Source: Arenibacter arenosicollis (GTDB lineage: Bacteria > Bacteroidota > Bacteroidia > Flavobacteriales > Flavobacteriaceae). From it: DNA of 32,370 nucleotides. Shown piece after piece: positions 1 to 8,595 of this stretch. Location: NCBI RefSeq assembly GCF_014397245.1, contig NZ_JACLHY010000036.1, positions 1-32,370 of the forward strand, written 5' to 3'. The notes beneath the pieces were generated by a model, which searched no databases, was not told where the DNA came from, and was given only the letters and a program-made list of their open reading frames with translations. Both the position numbers and the translations under genes were made by a program. Positions within the stretch are counted from its first letter, which is position 1; each line of letters starts with the position of its first letter.

Positions 1-285
1 GAAACATACCCCTAACCTCCCGCTAAAAAGCGGGACAGGCTCTCTCAAGAGGGGATTTTGTTTTTTCCAATGAGTCTAGCATCTAGATTCTAGGCTCTAG
101 ATTCTCCATACTGCTTTACTTCAAACATAAGCATTGTACACTTTAAAAAGCAGATTGCCATGCTGAGCGTGCATGACGGCTGGACATGTCTTTCTATCGG
201 CAGGTAAACTCGCAATGACGAACAGTTCAGAATGATGAACACACAAACTTTTGCCTAGTGCCTAATGGCTTAAGAACACTGTTCA
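1..285. repeat. Intergenic repeat mosaic at left edge
   Basis: There is no gene here. From left to right it holds a palindromic module with stem CCCGCT / AGCGGG and an AAAA loop (19-34), a heptad array of the TCTAG family (75-109), a long-range inverted module whose ends read AGATTGCC and CGCAATGACG (about 150-220), and heptads of the GCCTAAT and TGTTCAC type (247-300). The last heptads run into the final codons of the serine dehydratase gene. The first 40 bases match 3001-3040 and, inverted, 30344-30382. Confidence 0.8.
75..109. repeat. Heptad array, TCTAG family
   Basis: Five consecutive 7-mers (TCTAGCA, TCTAGAT, TCTAGGC, TCTAGAT, TCTCCAT) occur in perfect register. The same family recurs near 2690, 3100, 3350, 6410, 8510 and at 31336-31370. 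Confidence 0.85.
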
Positions 286-1710
286 CTAACAATCACTAAG
301 GTACACCCCAACGGCAAGTCCGCCTTCGGAGGTTTCTTTGTATTTGGTACTCATATCCTTGGCGGTTTCCCACATGGTGTTCACCACCTTGTCCAACGGA
401 ACTTTAGCATTGGCGGGGTCGGAGTCCAACGCCAATTCAGCGGCATTGATGGCTTTTATGGCGCCCATACAATTGCGTTCTATACAAGGAATTTGTACCA
501 ACCCTCCTATGGGATCACAGGTTAGGCCCAAATGATGCTCCATGGCAATTTCTGCAGCCATAAGCACTTGCTCAGGGGTTCCGCCCATTAGTTCTGTCAG
601 TGCTGCGGCGGCCATGGCAGAGGAAACCCCAATTTCGGCCTGACAACCGCCCATGGCTGCGGAAATGGTAGCGCCCTTTTTAAAAATGCTGCCTATTTCT
701 CCTGCAACTAAGAGGAACTGTTTTACGTGCTCAAAAGTGGCCTCGTGGTTTTCAATGACCATATAGTACATAAGGACTGCGGGAATTACCCCGGCACTGC
801 CATTGGTAGGAGCGGTGACCACCCTTCCCAAAGAGGCGTTTACCTCATTGACACTCAAGGCAAAACAGCTTACCCATTTAAGGATGGAACGGAATTTAAC
901 TTCGGTCTGTCTTATGGTGAGCAGCCACTCCTGTGGCGTGGAATAGGGGAGGCCCCCTTTTAGTTTTAGGTGGGTATCGTAGGCCCTTCTTCGTACATTA
1001 AGTCCGCCTGGAAGGTTACCTTCGGTATGGCAACCAATATACATACACTCCAACATAGTATCCCAAATGTGTTGTAAGCCCTTATCAATTTCAGCATCCG
1101 ATCGCAGGGAACGTTCATTAAGCAGTACCAATTGGGAAATTGATTTATTTTCTTTTTTGCAGGCTGCCAATAGGTCAACCCCTTTTTCTATAGGAAAGGG
1201 GAAGGACTTAAATACTTCCAGTTTCTTTTTGGACCTTTTTAGTTCCTCCTTGACTACAAAGCCCCCTCCAATGGAATAGTAGGTTTCCTTTATTGATTTG
1301 CCGTTGGATAGACTAGCGGTAAAAGTGAGTCCATTGGCATGAAAGGGCAAAAATTCCCTTTTGAACACAATATCCAATTTGGGGTCAAAGGCAATTTCCA
1401 GGGAGTTGTTCAAAAGCAGCTTTTTACTTTCTTGAATACCTTTTATTATACCACTTATATTTTCAATAGGAATGGTTACCGGGTCGGCTCCGGTGAGGCC
1501 CAGCATAATGGCCAAGTCGGTGGCGTGACCTTTCCCGGTCAGGGAGAGGGAACCATAAACTTCTATTTGGATTTGGGTAACGGAAGGGAATACTTTTTTT
1601 TCCAGTAGTTCCCCTATAAATCGCTCTGCGGCACGCCATGGTCCCAAAGTATGGGAACTGGATGGGCCGACACCGATTTTAAGCATATCGAAAACACTAA
1701 TGCATTCCAT
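286..1710 (-). CDS. sdaA: L-serine ammonia-lyase (iron-sulfur, single chain)
   Basis: This cytosolic enzyme deaminates L-serine to pyruvate and ammonia. The 474-residue protein has the N-terminal beta domain ([17 protein letters not shown] near residues 5-21) followed by the alpha catalytic domain, as in single-chain SdaA/SdaB. Cys356, Cys398 and Cys409 have the 42 and 11 residue spacing of the [4Fe-4S] ligands described for the Legionella enzyme. The protein ends in Cys474; in that enzyme a C-terminal Cys caps the cluster (tail-in-mouth), so the terminal residue is probably functional. The start fits the family N-terminus. It stands alone, with no co-directional neighbour. The last codons and TAG stop overlap the edge of a heptad repeat array. 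A weak promoter-like TATATTTA lies upstream on the minus strand near 1750, but I would not rely on it. Confidence 0.95.
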   Translation of the reverse strand: MECISVFDMLKIGVGPSSSHTLGPWRAAERFIGELLEKKVFPSVTQIQIEVYGSLSLTGKGHATDLAIMLGLTGADPVTIPIENISGIIKGIQESKKLLLNNSLEIAFDPKLDIVFKREFLPFHANGLTFTASLSNGKSIKETYYSIGGGFVVKEELKRSKKKLEVFKSFPFPIEKGVDLLAACKKENKSISQLVLLNERSLRSDAEIDKGLQHIWDTMLECMYIGCHTEGNLPGGLNVRRRAYDTHLKLKGGLPYSTPQEWLLTIRQTEVKFRSILKWVSCFALSVNEVNASLGRVVTAPTNGSAGVIPAVLMYYMVIENHEATFEHVKQFLLVAGEIGSIFKKGATISAAMGGCQAEIGVSSAMAAAALTELMGGTPEQVLMAAEIAMEHHLGLTCDPIGGLVQIPCIERNCMGAIKAINAAELALDSDPANAKVPLDKVVNTMWETAKDMSTKYKETSEGGLAVGVYLSDC

Positions 1711-1849
1711 TTGGATATGTGTTTTTGTATTGTTTTTGCCAGTAAATATAGGATTATCTATTGGGAAATAAGGTGGCGATTATTAGCAATTGTTACGGTA
1801 ATGTGGACCGAATGATCACAAGTCATTGGCCAGAGGAGGTTAATTTGAA

Positions 1850-2339
1850 ATTGTGGTGATTTGATAATTTGATAATGGGTTAATGAATCAATGTATTAAT
1901 GTGGAAATGTAACAATGACGGAATAGCCATAAGCCAAGAGCCAAGAGAAAAGAGCCAATAGCAAAGAGCCAAGAGCCAAGAGAAAAGAGAAAAGAGGAAA
2001 GAGAAGAGAATAAAGAGTCAAGAGCCTGAAGAGTTTAATTTGAAAATGAGTCAATTTGATAATTTGGAAATGTAGCAATGTAGCAATGTACCAATGACCG
2101 AATAGCCATAAGCCAAGAGGCAAAAATCAAGAGCCAAGAGAAAAGAGAAAAGAGGAAAGAGGAAAGAGAAGAGAATAAAGAGTCAAGAGCCTGAAGAGTT
2201 TAATTTGAAAATGTGGTGATTTGATAATTTGAAAATGAACCAATGTGGAAATGGGTTGATTTGGAAATGGGTTAATGAAATAATGTGGTAATGTACCAAT
2301 GACGGAATAGCCATAAGCCAAGAGCCAAGAGCCAAGATT
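1850..2339. repeat. Long degenerate heptanucleotide array
   Basis: This is about 70 tandem 7-mers with a gradually changing consensus. AATGTGG / GGAAATG / TTTGATA-type words alternate with AGCCAAG / AGAAAAG / AGGAAAG words. Sixteen words from 1925 to 2036 are in unbroken register. The block at 1995-2048 recurs almost exactly at 2160-2213, and AGCCATA starts at 1925, 2104 and 2309, so a higher-order unit of about 180-205 bp is superimposed. The register slips by a few bases between blocks. Confidence 0.85.
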
Positions 2340-2370
2340 CTTCCAACGCTCGATTTCCGTATTTTCATCC

Positions 2371-2395
2371 GGTGGCTGAGCGTAGTCGAAGCCAC
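2371..2395. repeat. Palindromic module A (empty form)
   Basis: GGTGGCT and AGCCAC arms enclose GAGCGTAGTCGA. This is the uninterrupted form, also seen at 25442-25466. At 2744-2790, 3153-3196, 6457-6503 and 25561-25606 the same module is split by about 22 bp of module B. Confidence 0.85.
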
Positions 2396-2549
2396 TGCTT
2401 ACTGAAAACTGCCCACTGATTACTTCGATTTCGACTCCGCTCAATCTCCGTGAAGACTTTCAACTTTCAACTTTTAAACATTCAACTATTGGCTTTTGGC
2501 TAATGGCTTTTGCCCATAGACTGTCTACTGAAAACTGTTCACTGTAAGA

Positions 2550-2650
2550 AGCAGATTGCCACCCAGGCTACCCCTTCCGTCTTCTCCTACGTCGAAGCCA
2601 CCTTTTCCTCCCGCTAAAAAGCGGGACAGGCCAAGCTAGGGGAAGGAGCA
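2550..2650. repeat. Module C with inserted module D
   Basis: Module C begins AGCAGATTGCC, continues CCTTCCGTCTTCTCC and GTCGAAGCCACC, and ends in a CCTTCCCC/GGGGAAGG-type palindrome followed by AGC. In this copy the end palindrome is interrupted by module D (CCCGCT, AAAA, AGCGGG; 2610-2625). Other C copies are 3228-3304, 3467-3568 (also carrying D), 6293-6362, 8391-8460 and 25636-25711. Confidence 0.85.
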
Positions 2651-2743
2651 GCTAGTTAAATAACTTTCAACACAAGACTTTAGTCTAGTCTCTAGCATTT
2701 AGGTTCTAGATTCTTCCAGCGCTCAATCTCCGTAATTTCATCT

Positions 2744-2790
2744 GGTGGCTGAGCCTACCTGTGTCGGTAGACAGGCGTAGTCGAAGCCAC
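2744..2790. repeat. Module A split by module B
   Basis: The left half GGTGGCTGAGC and right half GTAGTCGAAGCCAC of module A are separated by a 22-bp palindrome of the CCTACCTGTGTCGG type. Compared with 2371-2395 this is a clean insertion. Confidence 0.8.
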
Positions 2791-2897
2791 TGACTACTGA
2801 AAACTGTTCACTGTAAGAGGTAGATTGCCGCGCTTCGCCCGCCTAACGGCTGGGCAGGCCTCCCTTTCGGCAGGTTAACTCACTATGACAACAGCAA

Positions 2898-2963
2898 GGG
2901 CTCCTCCCTTGTGACGAAGGGAGGTGGCTTCGCCATAAGCGAAGACGGAGGGTTTTGAAAGCC
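2898..2963. repeat. Module C variant, inverted copy of 30109-30173
   Basis: Read on the minus strand this matches 30109-30173 almost base for base. It contains two hairpins, CTTCGC...GCGAAG and CTCCCTT...AAGGGAG. Confidence 0.8.
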
Positions 2964-3227
2964 CAGATCCTAGGTGTAAGACAATTGATAGATATGGGTT
3001 GAAACATACCCCTAACCTTCCGCTAAAAAGCGGAACAGGCCAAGCTAGGGGAAGGAACATCTAGTTAATCAATTTTTAACACAAGACTTTAGTCTTGGCT
3101 CTAACATCTAGGCTCTAGATTCTTCCAACGCTCAATCTCCGGAATTTCATCCGGTGGCTGAGCCTGCCTGTGTCGGCAGACAGGCGTAGTCGAAGCATCT
3201 GACCACTGACCACTGTTCATTGTAAGA

Positions 3228-3304
3228 AGCAGATTGCCACCCAGGCTACCCCTTCCGTCTTCTCCTATGTCGAAGCCACCTTCCCCTGCCTAGGGGAAGG
3301 AGCA
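3228..3304. repeat. Module C (intact end palindrome)
   Basis: This copy begins AGCAGATTGCC and ends with an uninterrupted CCTTCCCCT / AGGGGAAGG palindrome, so it is an empty site for the module D insertions seen at 2610-2625 and 3528-3543. Confidence 0.8.
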
Positions 3305-3399
3305 GCTAGTTAAATAACTTTCAATACAAGACTTTAGTCTAGTCTCCAACATCTAGGCTCTAGATTCTTCCAACGTTCAATCTCCGTGAGGACATTCGT

Positions 3400-3441
3400 C
3401 ATTGCGAGCCTGCCTGTCGGCAGACAGGGAGGCTCGCAATG
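3400..3441. repeat. CATTGCGAGC...GCTCGCAATG palindrome split by module B
   Basis: The outer arms CATTGCGAGC (3400-3409) and GCTCGCAATG (3432-3441) enclose the module B palindrome (CCTGTC / GACAGG). Related copies are at 8164-8205 and, inverted, about 30263-30300. From memory, outer arms of this type are widespread in intergenic repeats of unrelated bacteria. Confidence 0.75.
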
Positions 3442-3466
3442 ACGAAGCAATCTCTTCATAAGAACA

Positions 3467-3568
3467 AGCAGATTGCCGCTCTTCGTACCCCCTTCCGTCT
3501 TCTCCTGTGTCGAAGCCACCTTTTCCTCCCGCTAAAAAGCGGGACAGGCCAAGCTAGGGGAAGGAGCA
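3467..3568. repeat. Module C with inserted module D (second case)
   Basis: It has the same architecture as 2550-2650, with module D at 3528-3543 inside the end palindrome. Confidence 0.8.
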
Positions 3569-3590
3569 TTTTGTTAGTGCGACTGGCAAC

Positions 3591-3632
3591 CTTGAACTTT
3601 ATAACTTTGAACTTTCAACTAACAACTGCATT
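3591..3632. repeat. Heptad array, CTTTGAA family
   Basis: Six 7-mers (CTTGAAC, TTTATAA, CTTTGAA, CTTTCAA, CTAACAA, CTGCATT) are in register. They are the complement-orientation relatives of the TTGAAAG words at 26700-26720. Confidence 0.8.
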
Positions 3633-3706
3633 AGTGATTGCAATGGATAGCTCCCAAGAGGGGACATTGAAAAGGACACTATTGGGACTAGCAATGGAAA
3701 GCACGA

Positions 3707-3733
3707 CCCCTTGGCATATTTTTGGCCAAGGGG
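3707..3733. other. Inverted repeat upstream of dnaK
   Basis: CCCCTTGG (3707-3714) and CCAAGGGG (3726-3733) can form an 8-bp stem. The segment 3712-3726 (TGGCATATTTTTGGC) also fits the GG/GC spacing of a sigma-54 promoter with one mismatch in the -12 element, so it could be either a hairpin or a second promoter. Confidence 0.4.
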
Positions 3734-3779
3734 GAATGCCCAAAAAACCATAGAAACCTGCAATTTTTGGTCAATTTAA

Positions 3780-5789
<2,010 letters not shown>

Positions 5790-5808
5790 GAACTTCCAAT
5801 ATATATTA

Positions 5809-5846
5809 CAAACCCCCATCAAGCAATTGATGGGGGTTTTGTTTTT
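5809..5846 (+). terminator. Rho-independent terminator of dnaK
   Basis: A 12-bp stem (AACCCCCATCA paired with TGATGGGGGTT plus an A-T closing pair) is capped by a GCAA tetraloop, which fits the GNRA type. It is followed by TTTTGTTTTTTAT. It lies 20 bases after the dnaK stop. Confidence 0.92.
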
Positions 5847-5870
5847 TATATGGGTGCAGCCAAAAGCCAT

Positions 5871-5886
5871 CCCGATAGTTATCGGG
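5871..5886. repeat. Palindrome CCCGATA-GT-TATCGGG flanked by AGCCAT
   Basis: A perfect 7-bp stem with a GT loop, set in an AGCCAAG-type heptad array and flanked on both sides by AGCCAT, as a target-site duplication would be. An identical copy in the same kind of array is at 29794-29809. Confidence 0.8.
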
Positions 5887-5977
5887 AGCCATGAGGCAAG
5901 AGCCAAGAGCCAAGAGCCAAGAGAAAAGATAAATGGAATAATGTGGAAATAGGTTAATGTGGAAATGGGAAAGTGGT
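5887..5977. repeat. Heptad array, AGCCAAG to AATGTGG
   Basis: AGCCATG, AGGCAAG, three AGCCAAG and AGAAAAG pass into GTGGAAA/TAGGTTA-type words, all in 7-bp register. The order of word families is the same as at 1925-2100. Confidence 0.8.
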
Positions 5978-6063
5978 TGGAGGCCAGTGATAATTTTTAA
6001 GGCAGGATTATTAGTCACTTCGACAGAGTCCCTTTTCGGGACGACGAGAAGTCGCACATACTA

Positions 6064-6192
6064 GGCTGGAGCTACTTGTGCGATTTAGCTCATGGCATAA
6101 TTATTTTAGGGGTATGCGTGATTCAAAGGTTTAGCTACTTGTGCGATTTAGCTTATGACAATTCTATTTTACGGGTATTCGTGAACCTTCGG
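6064..6192. repeat. Tandem duplication of a ~64-bp unit
   Basis: Two head-to-tail units share AGCTACTTGTGCGATTTAGC and a TTTTA(G/C)GGGTAT(G/T)CGTGA segment. Each has GAGCTA...TAGCTC-type inverted arms. A third, inverted copy lies at about 30847-30925. Confidence 0.75.
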
Positions 6193-6223
6193 TTTCTCTC
6201 TATCGTTCGAAATGACTGTTCGG

Positions 6224-6293
6224 CAACTTTCAACTTTTGAACATTGAACATTTACATTGTTTATTGCTAATTGTTGATTGTTCATTGTAAGAA
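6224..6293. repeat. Heptad array, CAACTTT to GTTGATT
   Basis: Ten 7-mers run in perfect register, from CAACTTT (twice) through TGAACAT (twice) to GTTTATT, GCTAATT, GTTGATT and GTTCATT, and lead directly into module C. Confidence 0.8.
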
Positions 6294-6362
6294 GCAGATT
6301 GCCACCCAGGCTACCCCTTCCGTCTTCTCCTACGTCGAAGCCACCTTCCCCGAGGAAGGAGC
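6293..6362. repeat. Module C
   Basis: An intact copy with a short CCTTCCCCGAGGAAGG end palindrome. Confidence 0.8.
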
Positions 6363-6456
6363 GCCTAGTTATGTAACTTTCAGCTCAAATCTTTAGTCTA
6401 GGCTCCAGCATCTAGGCTCTAGATTCTTCCTATACTCAATCTCCATGATTTCATCC

Positions 6457-6503
6457 GGTGGCTGAGCCTACCTGTGTCGGTAGACAGGCGTAGTCGAAGC
6501 CAC
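6457..6503. repeat. Module A split by module B
   Basis: It has the same structure and insertion point as 2744-2790. Confidence 0.8.
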
Positions 6504-6648
6504 TGATTACTGAAAACTGTTCACTGATTACTTCGATTTCGACTCCGCTCAATCTCCGTGAGGACATTCAACTTTCAACTTTTAAACATTCAACTATTGG
6601 CTTTTGGCTAATTGCTTTTGCCTAATGCCTTATGGCTAAGAATCAATT
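6501..6648. repeat. Heptad array of 21 units abutting a stop codon
   Basis: Successive 7-mers stay in register through four word families: CACTGAT/AACTGTT, ACTTTCA/ACTTTTA, GGCTTTT/GGCTAAT, and GCCTAAT/GCCTTAT. The array runs up to the TGA stop of the metallophosphatase (6643-6645). Confidence 0.85.
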
Positions 6649-7557
6649 CTTAATTCCCAGCCTTCTAGACTGCTCGCGGCCATAGCCATGGACAAAAATG
6701 GAATCTTTTTTGAATTCTACGGTGGAAAAGGCAGAGGTGCTATCGGTTTCGACCATGCCTTTGAAGGTGAGGTAATGCACTCCGTTTCTTTCCATATAAT
6801 CTCCATTGTGGTTATGCCCGTTGAAATAGAACTTAACATTGGGGTATTTGTCGATCAGGTAAACGAGCTGGGTGCTGTTCCAAAGACGGTGGACCTTATC
6901 CTCGCCCAGTACCGGGAAATGACAATAGAACCCCACATTTTCGTTATGCTCCGTGGCCAGTTTCAGTTCGCTTTCCACCCATTGCAACTGCTCATGGCTT
7001 AGGCCACCGTTCCAAGTCTGAAGATTGGGCATGTCAGCTTTGGAAAGCAGGGTAAAGAGGGAGTCGGTCTGAGCAATTTTTTTTGGAGAAATAGCACCTT
7101 GATAGCTGAGGTCGTTGCCGTCCAATACAATAAAGCGCCAGTTGTTTTCCACCAGGCTGTAGTACCGCTGGGTGAGGTTCATTTTGTTCATGACCTTGGA
7201 TTTTAGGGAGTCGGCTACACTAAAATCATGATTGCCCAGGACATGGTATTTCTTGGTCTTTAAACCGTTCCAGATAGGTAGGACGGTATCAAAACTACTG
7301 AAATCCCGATCTATGAAGTCGCCCAAATGAATGGCGTAATCCAAGTCTTCTTTATTAAGTGCTGTAACGGCATGCTTTAATTTATCGGGGGAGTTTTTAT
7401 AAAAGCGGGAAGGGGAGGACTCGCAGTAGCAGTACTGGCAATCGGCAATAATGCCAATGGACAGATCATGTTGAGGTACATTTTTATTTTCCTTTGATCC
7501 GCAAGCAGTGAGTAGGGCCAGCAGGATGATACTTAATTTAATTTTTAATAGGGTCAT
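6643..7557 (-). CDS. Lipoprotein metallophosphatase, ADP-ribose/CDP-alcohol diphosphatase-like
   Basis: A calcineurin-like phosphoesterase, 304 residues from the ATG at 7557. The start 13 codons upstream is less likely, because only from 7557 does a typical signal peptide follow: Lys-rich start, hydrophobic stretch, lipobox LTAC with Cys19. The dinuclear-metal motifs are IADCQYC (37-43), GDFIDRD (79-85), GNHD (108-111), a later CHFPV, and GHNHNG near the C-terminus. The IAD-x-QY opening, RFYKNS and NGGL-x-x-EQLQW motifs resemble the Mn-dependent ADP-ribose/CDP-alcohol diphosphatase branch, so it may hydrolyse a nucleotide diphosphate-linked compound in the periplasm. The substrate is not certain. 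It stands alone between repeat arrays. Confidence 0.85.
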   Translation of the reverse strand: MTLLKIKLSIILLALLTACGSKENKNVPQHDLSIGIIADCQYCYCESSPSRFYKNSPDKLKHAVTALNKEDLDYAIHLGDFIDRDFSSFDTVLPIWNGLKTKKYHVLGNHDFSVADSLKSKVMNKMNLTQRYYSLVENNWRFIVLDGNDLSYQGAISPKKIAQTDSLFTLLSKADMPNLQTWNGGLSHEQLQWVESELKLATEHNENVGFYCHFPVLGEDKVHRLWNSTQLVYLIDKYPNVKFYFNGHNHNGDYMERNGVHYLTFKGMVETDSTSAFSTVEFKKDSIFVHGYGREQSRRLGIKN

Positions 7558-7749
7558 AGGGTAGTGGGGTTGGTTTAAAATGTCTACTTTGACCAAATAT
7601 AGTTTTTTTTGGGTTTAAAGTTAGTGTGGAGGAGATTGGGTGTTTTTAGCCGTTAAGAATCAGGACGCATTAATGTCTTACTCAGTATTTAGAGCTGTCT
7701 TCAGTGCGTTTAGACCATAATCCAACATTGCGTTTTGTTTAGGAAGTTT

Positions 7750-8073
7750 GTTCATTTCTTTTGCACGCCCAAAAGAAACGAACCAGGGCCAAAAAGACAA
7801 GGTACAGTGTACCTTGAATTAGAGGAGCCAGCAGTAGCGAGGGCGAAGGCGCCTTCACCGAGGTATTTTTTCGACACCGAGGTCGAAAAACCGTGTGCGA
7901 AACTCCGCGTCGTCCCTTTATGGGGACTCCTGTTCTCGGAGCTTTTCCATCGCGCCAGCTGGCCCCTTGCAGTAAATGCAAATCGTTGCATTTACTTCTC
8001 GGTCCTATCCTGCGGTTAAGGATTTTTGGCTACGCCGGTTTAAACTGATTACTTTTATTTCAATCTTAATCGA
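7750..8073. repeat. Structured palindromic element, copy 1
   Basis: A series of hairpins: TTTCTTTTG...CAAAAGAAA (7755-7778), GGTACA-G-TGTACC (about 7801-7813), TTTTTCGAC...GTCGAAAAA, CTCCG...CGGAG enclosing GTCCC...GGGAC, and GTAAATGCAA...TTGCATTTAC. The segment 7857-7945 is identical, inverted, to 31096-31184. The GGTACA and GTAAATG hairpins are absent from copy 2. It could be a small non-autonomous mobile element or a structured RNA; no evidence decides. Confidence 0.75.
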
Positions 8074-8108
8074 CTGATAACTGATAACTGATAACTGATA
8101 ACAGTTCA
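8074..8108. repeat. Heptad array, CTGATAA x4
   Basis: Four perfect CTGATAA units are followed by CAGTTCA in the same register. This is the least diverged array in the window. Confidence 0.9.
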
Positions 8109-8163
8109 CTCACTTCCGGCTGCTTCGATTTCGACTACGCTCAATCTCTGTTAAGACATTCGT

Positions 8164-8205
8164 CATTGCGAGCCTGCCTGTCGGCAGACAGGGAGCGATA
8201 GCGAC
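8164..8205. repeat. CATTGCGAG module with module B inserted
   Basis: It starts like 3400-3441, with the module B palindrome after CATTGCGAG, but the right arm has decayed to GAGCGATAGCGACG. Confidence 0.7.
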
Positions 8206-8390
8206 GAAGCAATCTCTTCATAAGAACAAGCAGATTGCCGCGCTGCGCCCGTCTGACGGCCGGGCAAGCCTCCCTATCGGCAGGTAGACTCACAATGACG
8301 TCAGTTAATAATGTTGAAGACACAAACTATTGGCTTTTGACTAATGGCTTTTGCCCATAGACTGTCTATTGAAAACTGTCCACTGTAAGA

Positions 8391-8460
8391 AGCAGATTGC
8401 CGCGCAAGCAACCCCTTCCGTCTTCTCCTAGGTCGAAGCCACCTTCCCTAGGGAAGGAGC
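8391..8460. repeat. Module C
   Basis: An intact copy ending in the perfect palindrome CCTTCCCTAGGGAAGG. Confidence 0.8.
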
Positions 8461-8561
8461 AGCTAGTTAAATAACTTTCAACACAAATCTTTAGTCTAGG
8501 CTCTAGCATCTAGGTTCTAGATTCTTCCAACGCTCAATCTCCGTAAGGACCTTGAACTTTA

Positions 8562-8595
8562 AATTGTTCATTGCTAATTGTTAATTGTACATTGA
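8562..8595. repeat. Heptad array, AATTGTT family, abutting wzc stop
   Basis: AATTGTT, CATTGCT, AATTGTT, AATTGTA and CATTGAT are in register and end at the TGA of wzc (8596-8598). Confidence 0.8.

Larger units (their letters stand above)
5848..6642. repeat. Repeat mosaic between dnaK and the metallophosphatase
   Basis: There is no gene in this 0.8-kb gap. It contains the CCCGATA/TATCGGG palindrome (5871-5886), heptad arrays (5887-5977, 6224-6293, 6501-6648), a hairpin GTCCC...GGGAC nested in ACTTCG...CGAGAAGT arms (about 6017-6055), a tandem duplication (6064-6192), module C (6293-6362), TCTAG heptads (about 6395-6425) and module A split by B (6457-6503). Confidence 0.85.
7597..8595. repeat. 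Repeat mosaic between the metallophosphatase and wzc
   Basis: There is no gene in this 1-kb gap. It holds about 140 bp of unique DNA, then the structured element (about 7750-8073), a CTGATAA array (8074-8108), a CATTGCGAG-type module with module B inserted (8164-8205), an inverted-arm module (8230-8300), module C (8391-8460), TCTAG heptads (about 8495-8525) and AATTGTT heptads that reach the wzc stop (8562-8595). The short ORFs here translate repeats. Confidence 0.85.

Noticed and set aside
1925..2036. CRISPR-like array
   Set aside because: The unit is 7 bp with no spacers and no cas genes are nearby.
1896..2444. ORFs of 70-105 codons on the minus strand in the sdaA-dnaK gap
   Set aside because: They translate heptad arrays and module A (FDYAQPPDE-type peptides); the reading frames exist only because the words lack stops.
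3400..3441. Bidirectional terminators as the sole explanation for the palindromes
   Set aside because: Most modules lack a T-run, are far from gene ends, and occur nested and clustered in a way terminators do not.
7735..8019. ORFs of 79-94 codons on both strands
   Set aside because: They fall in the structured palindromic element, and the palindromes produce open frames on both strands.
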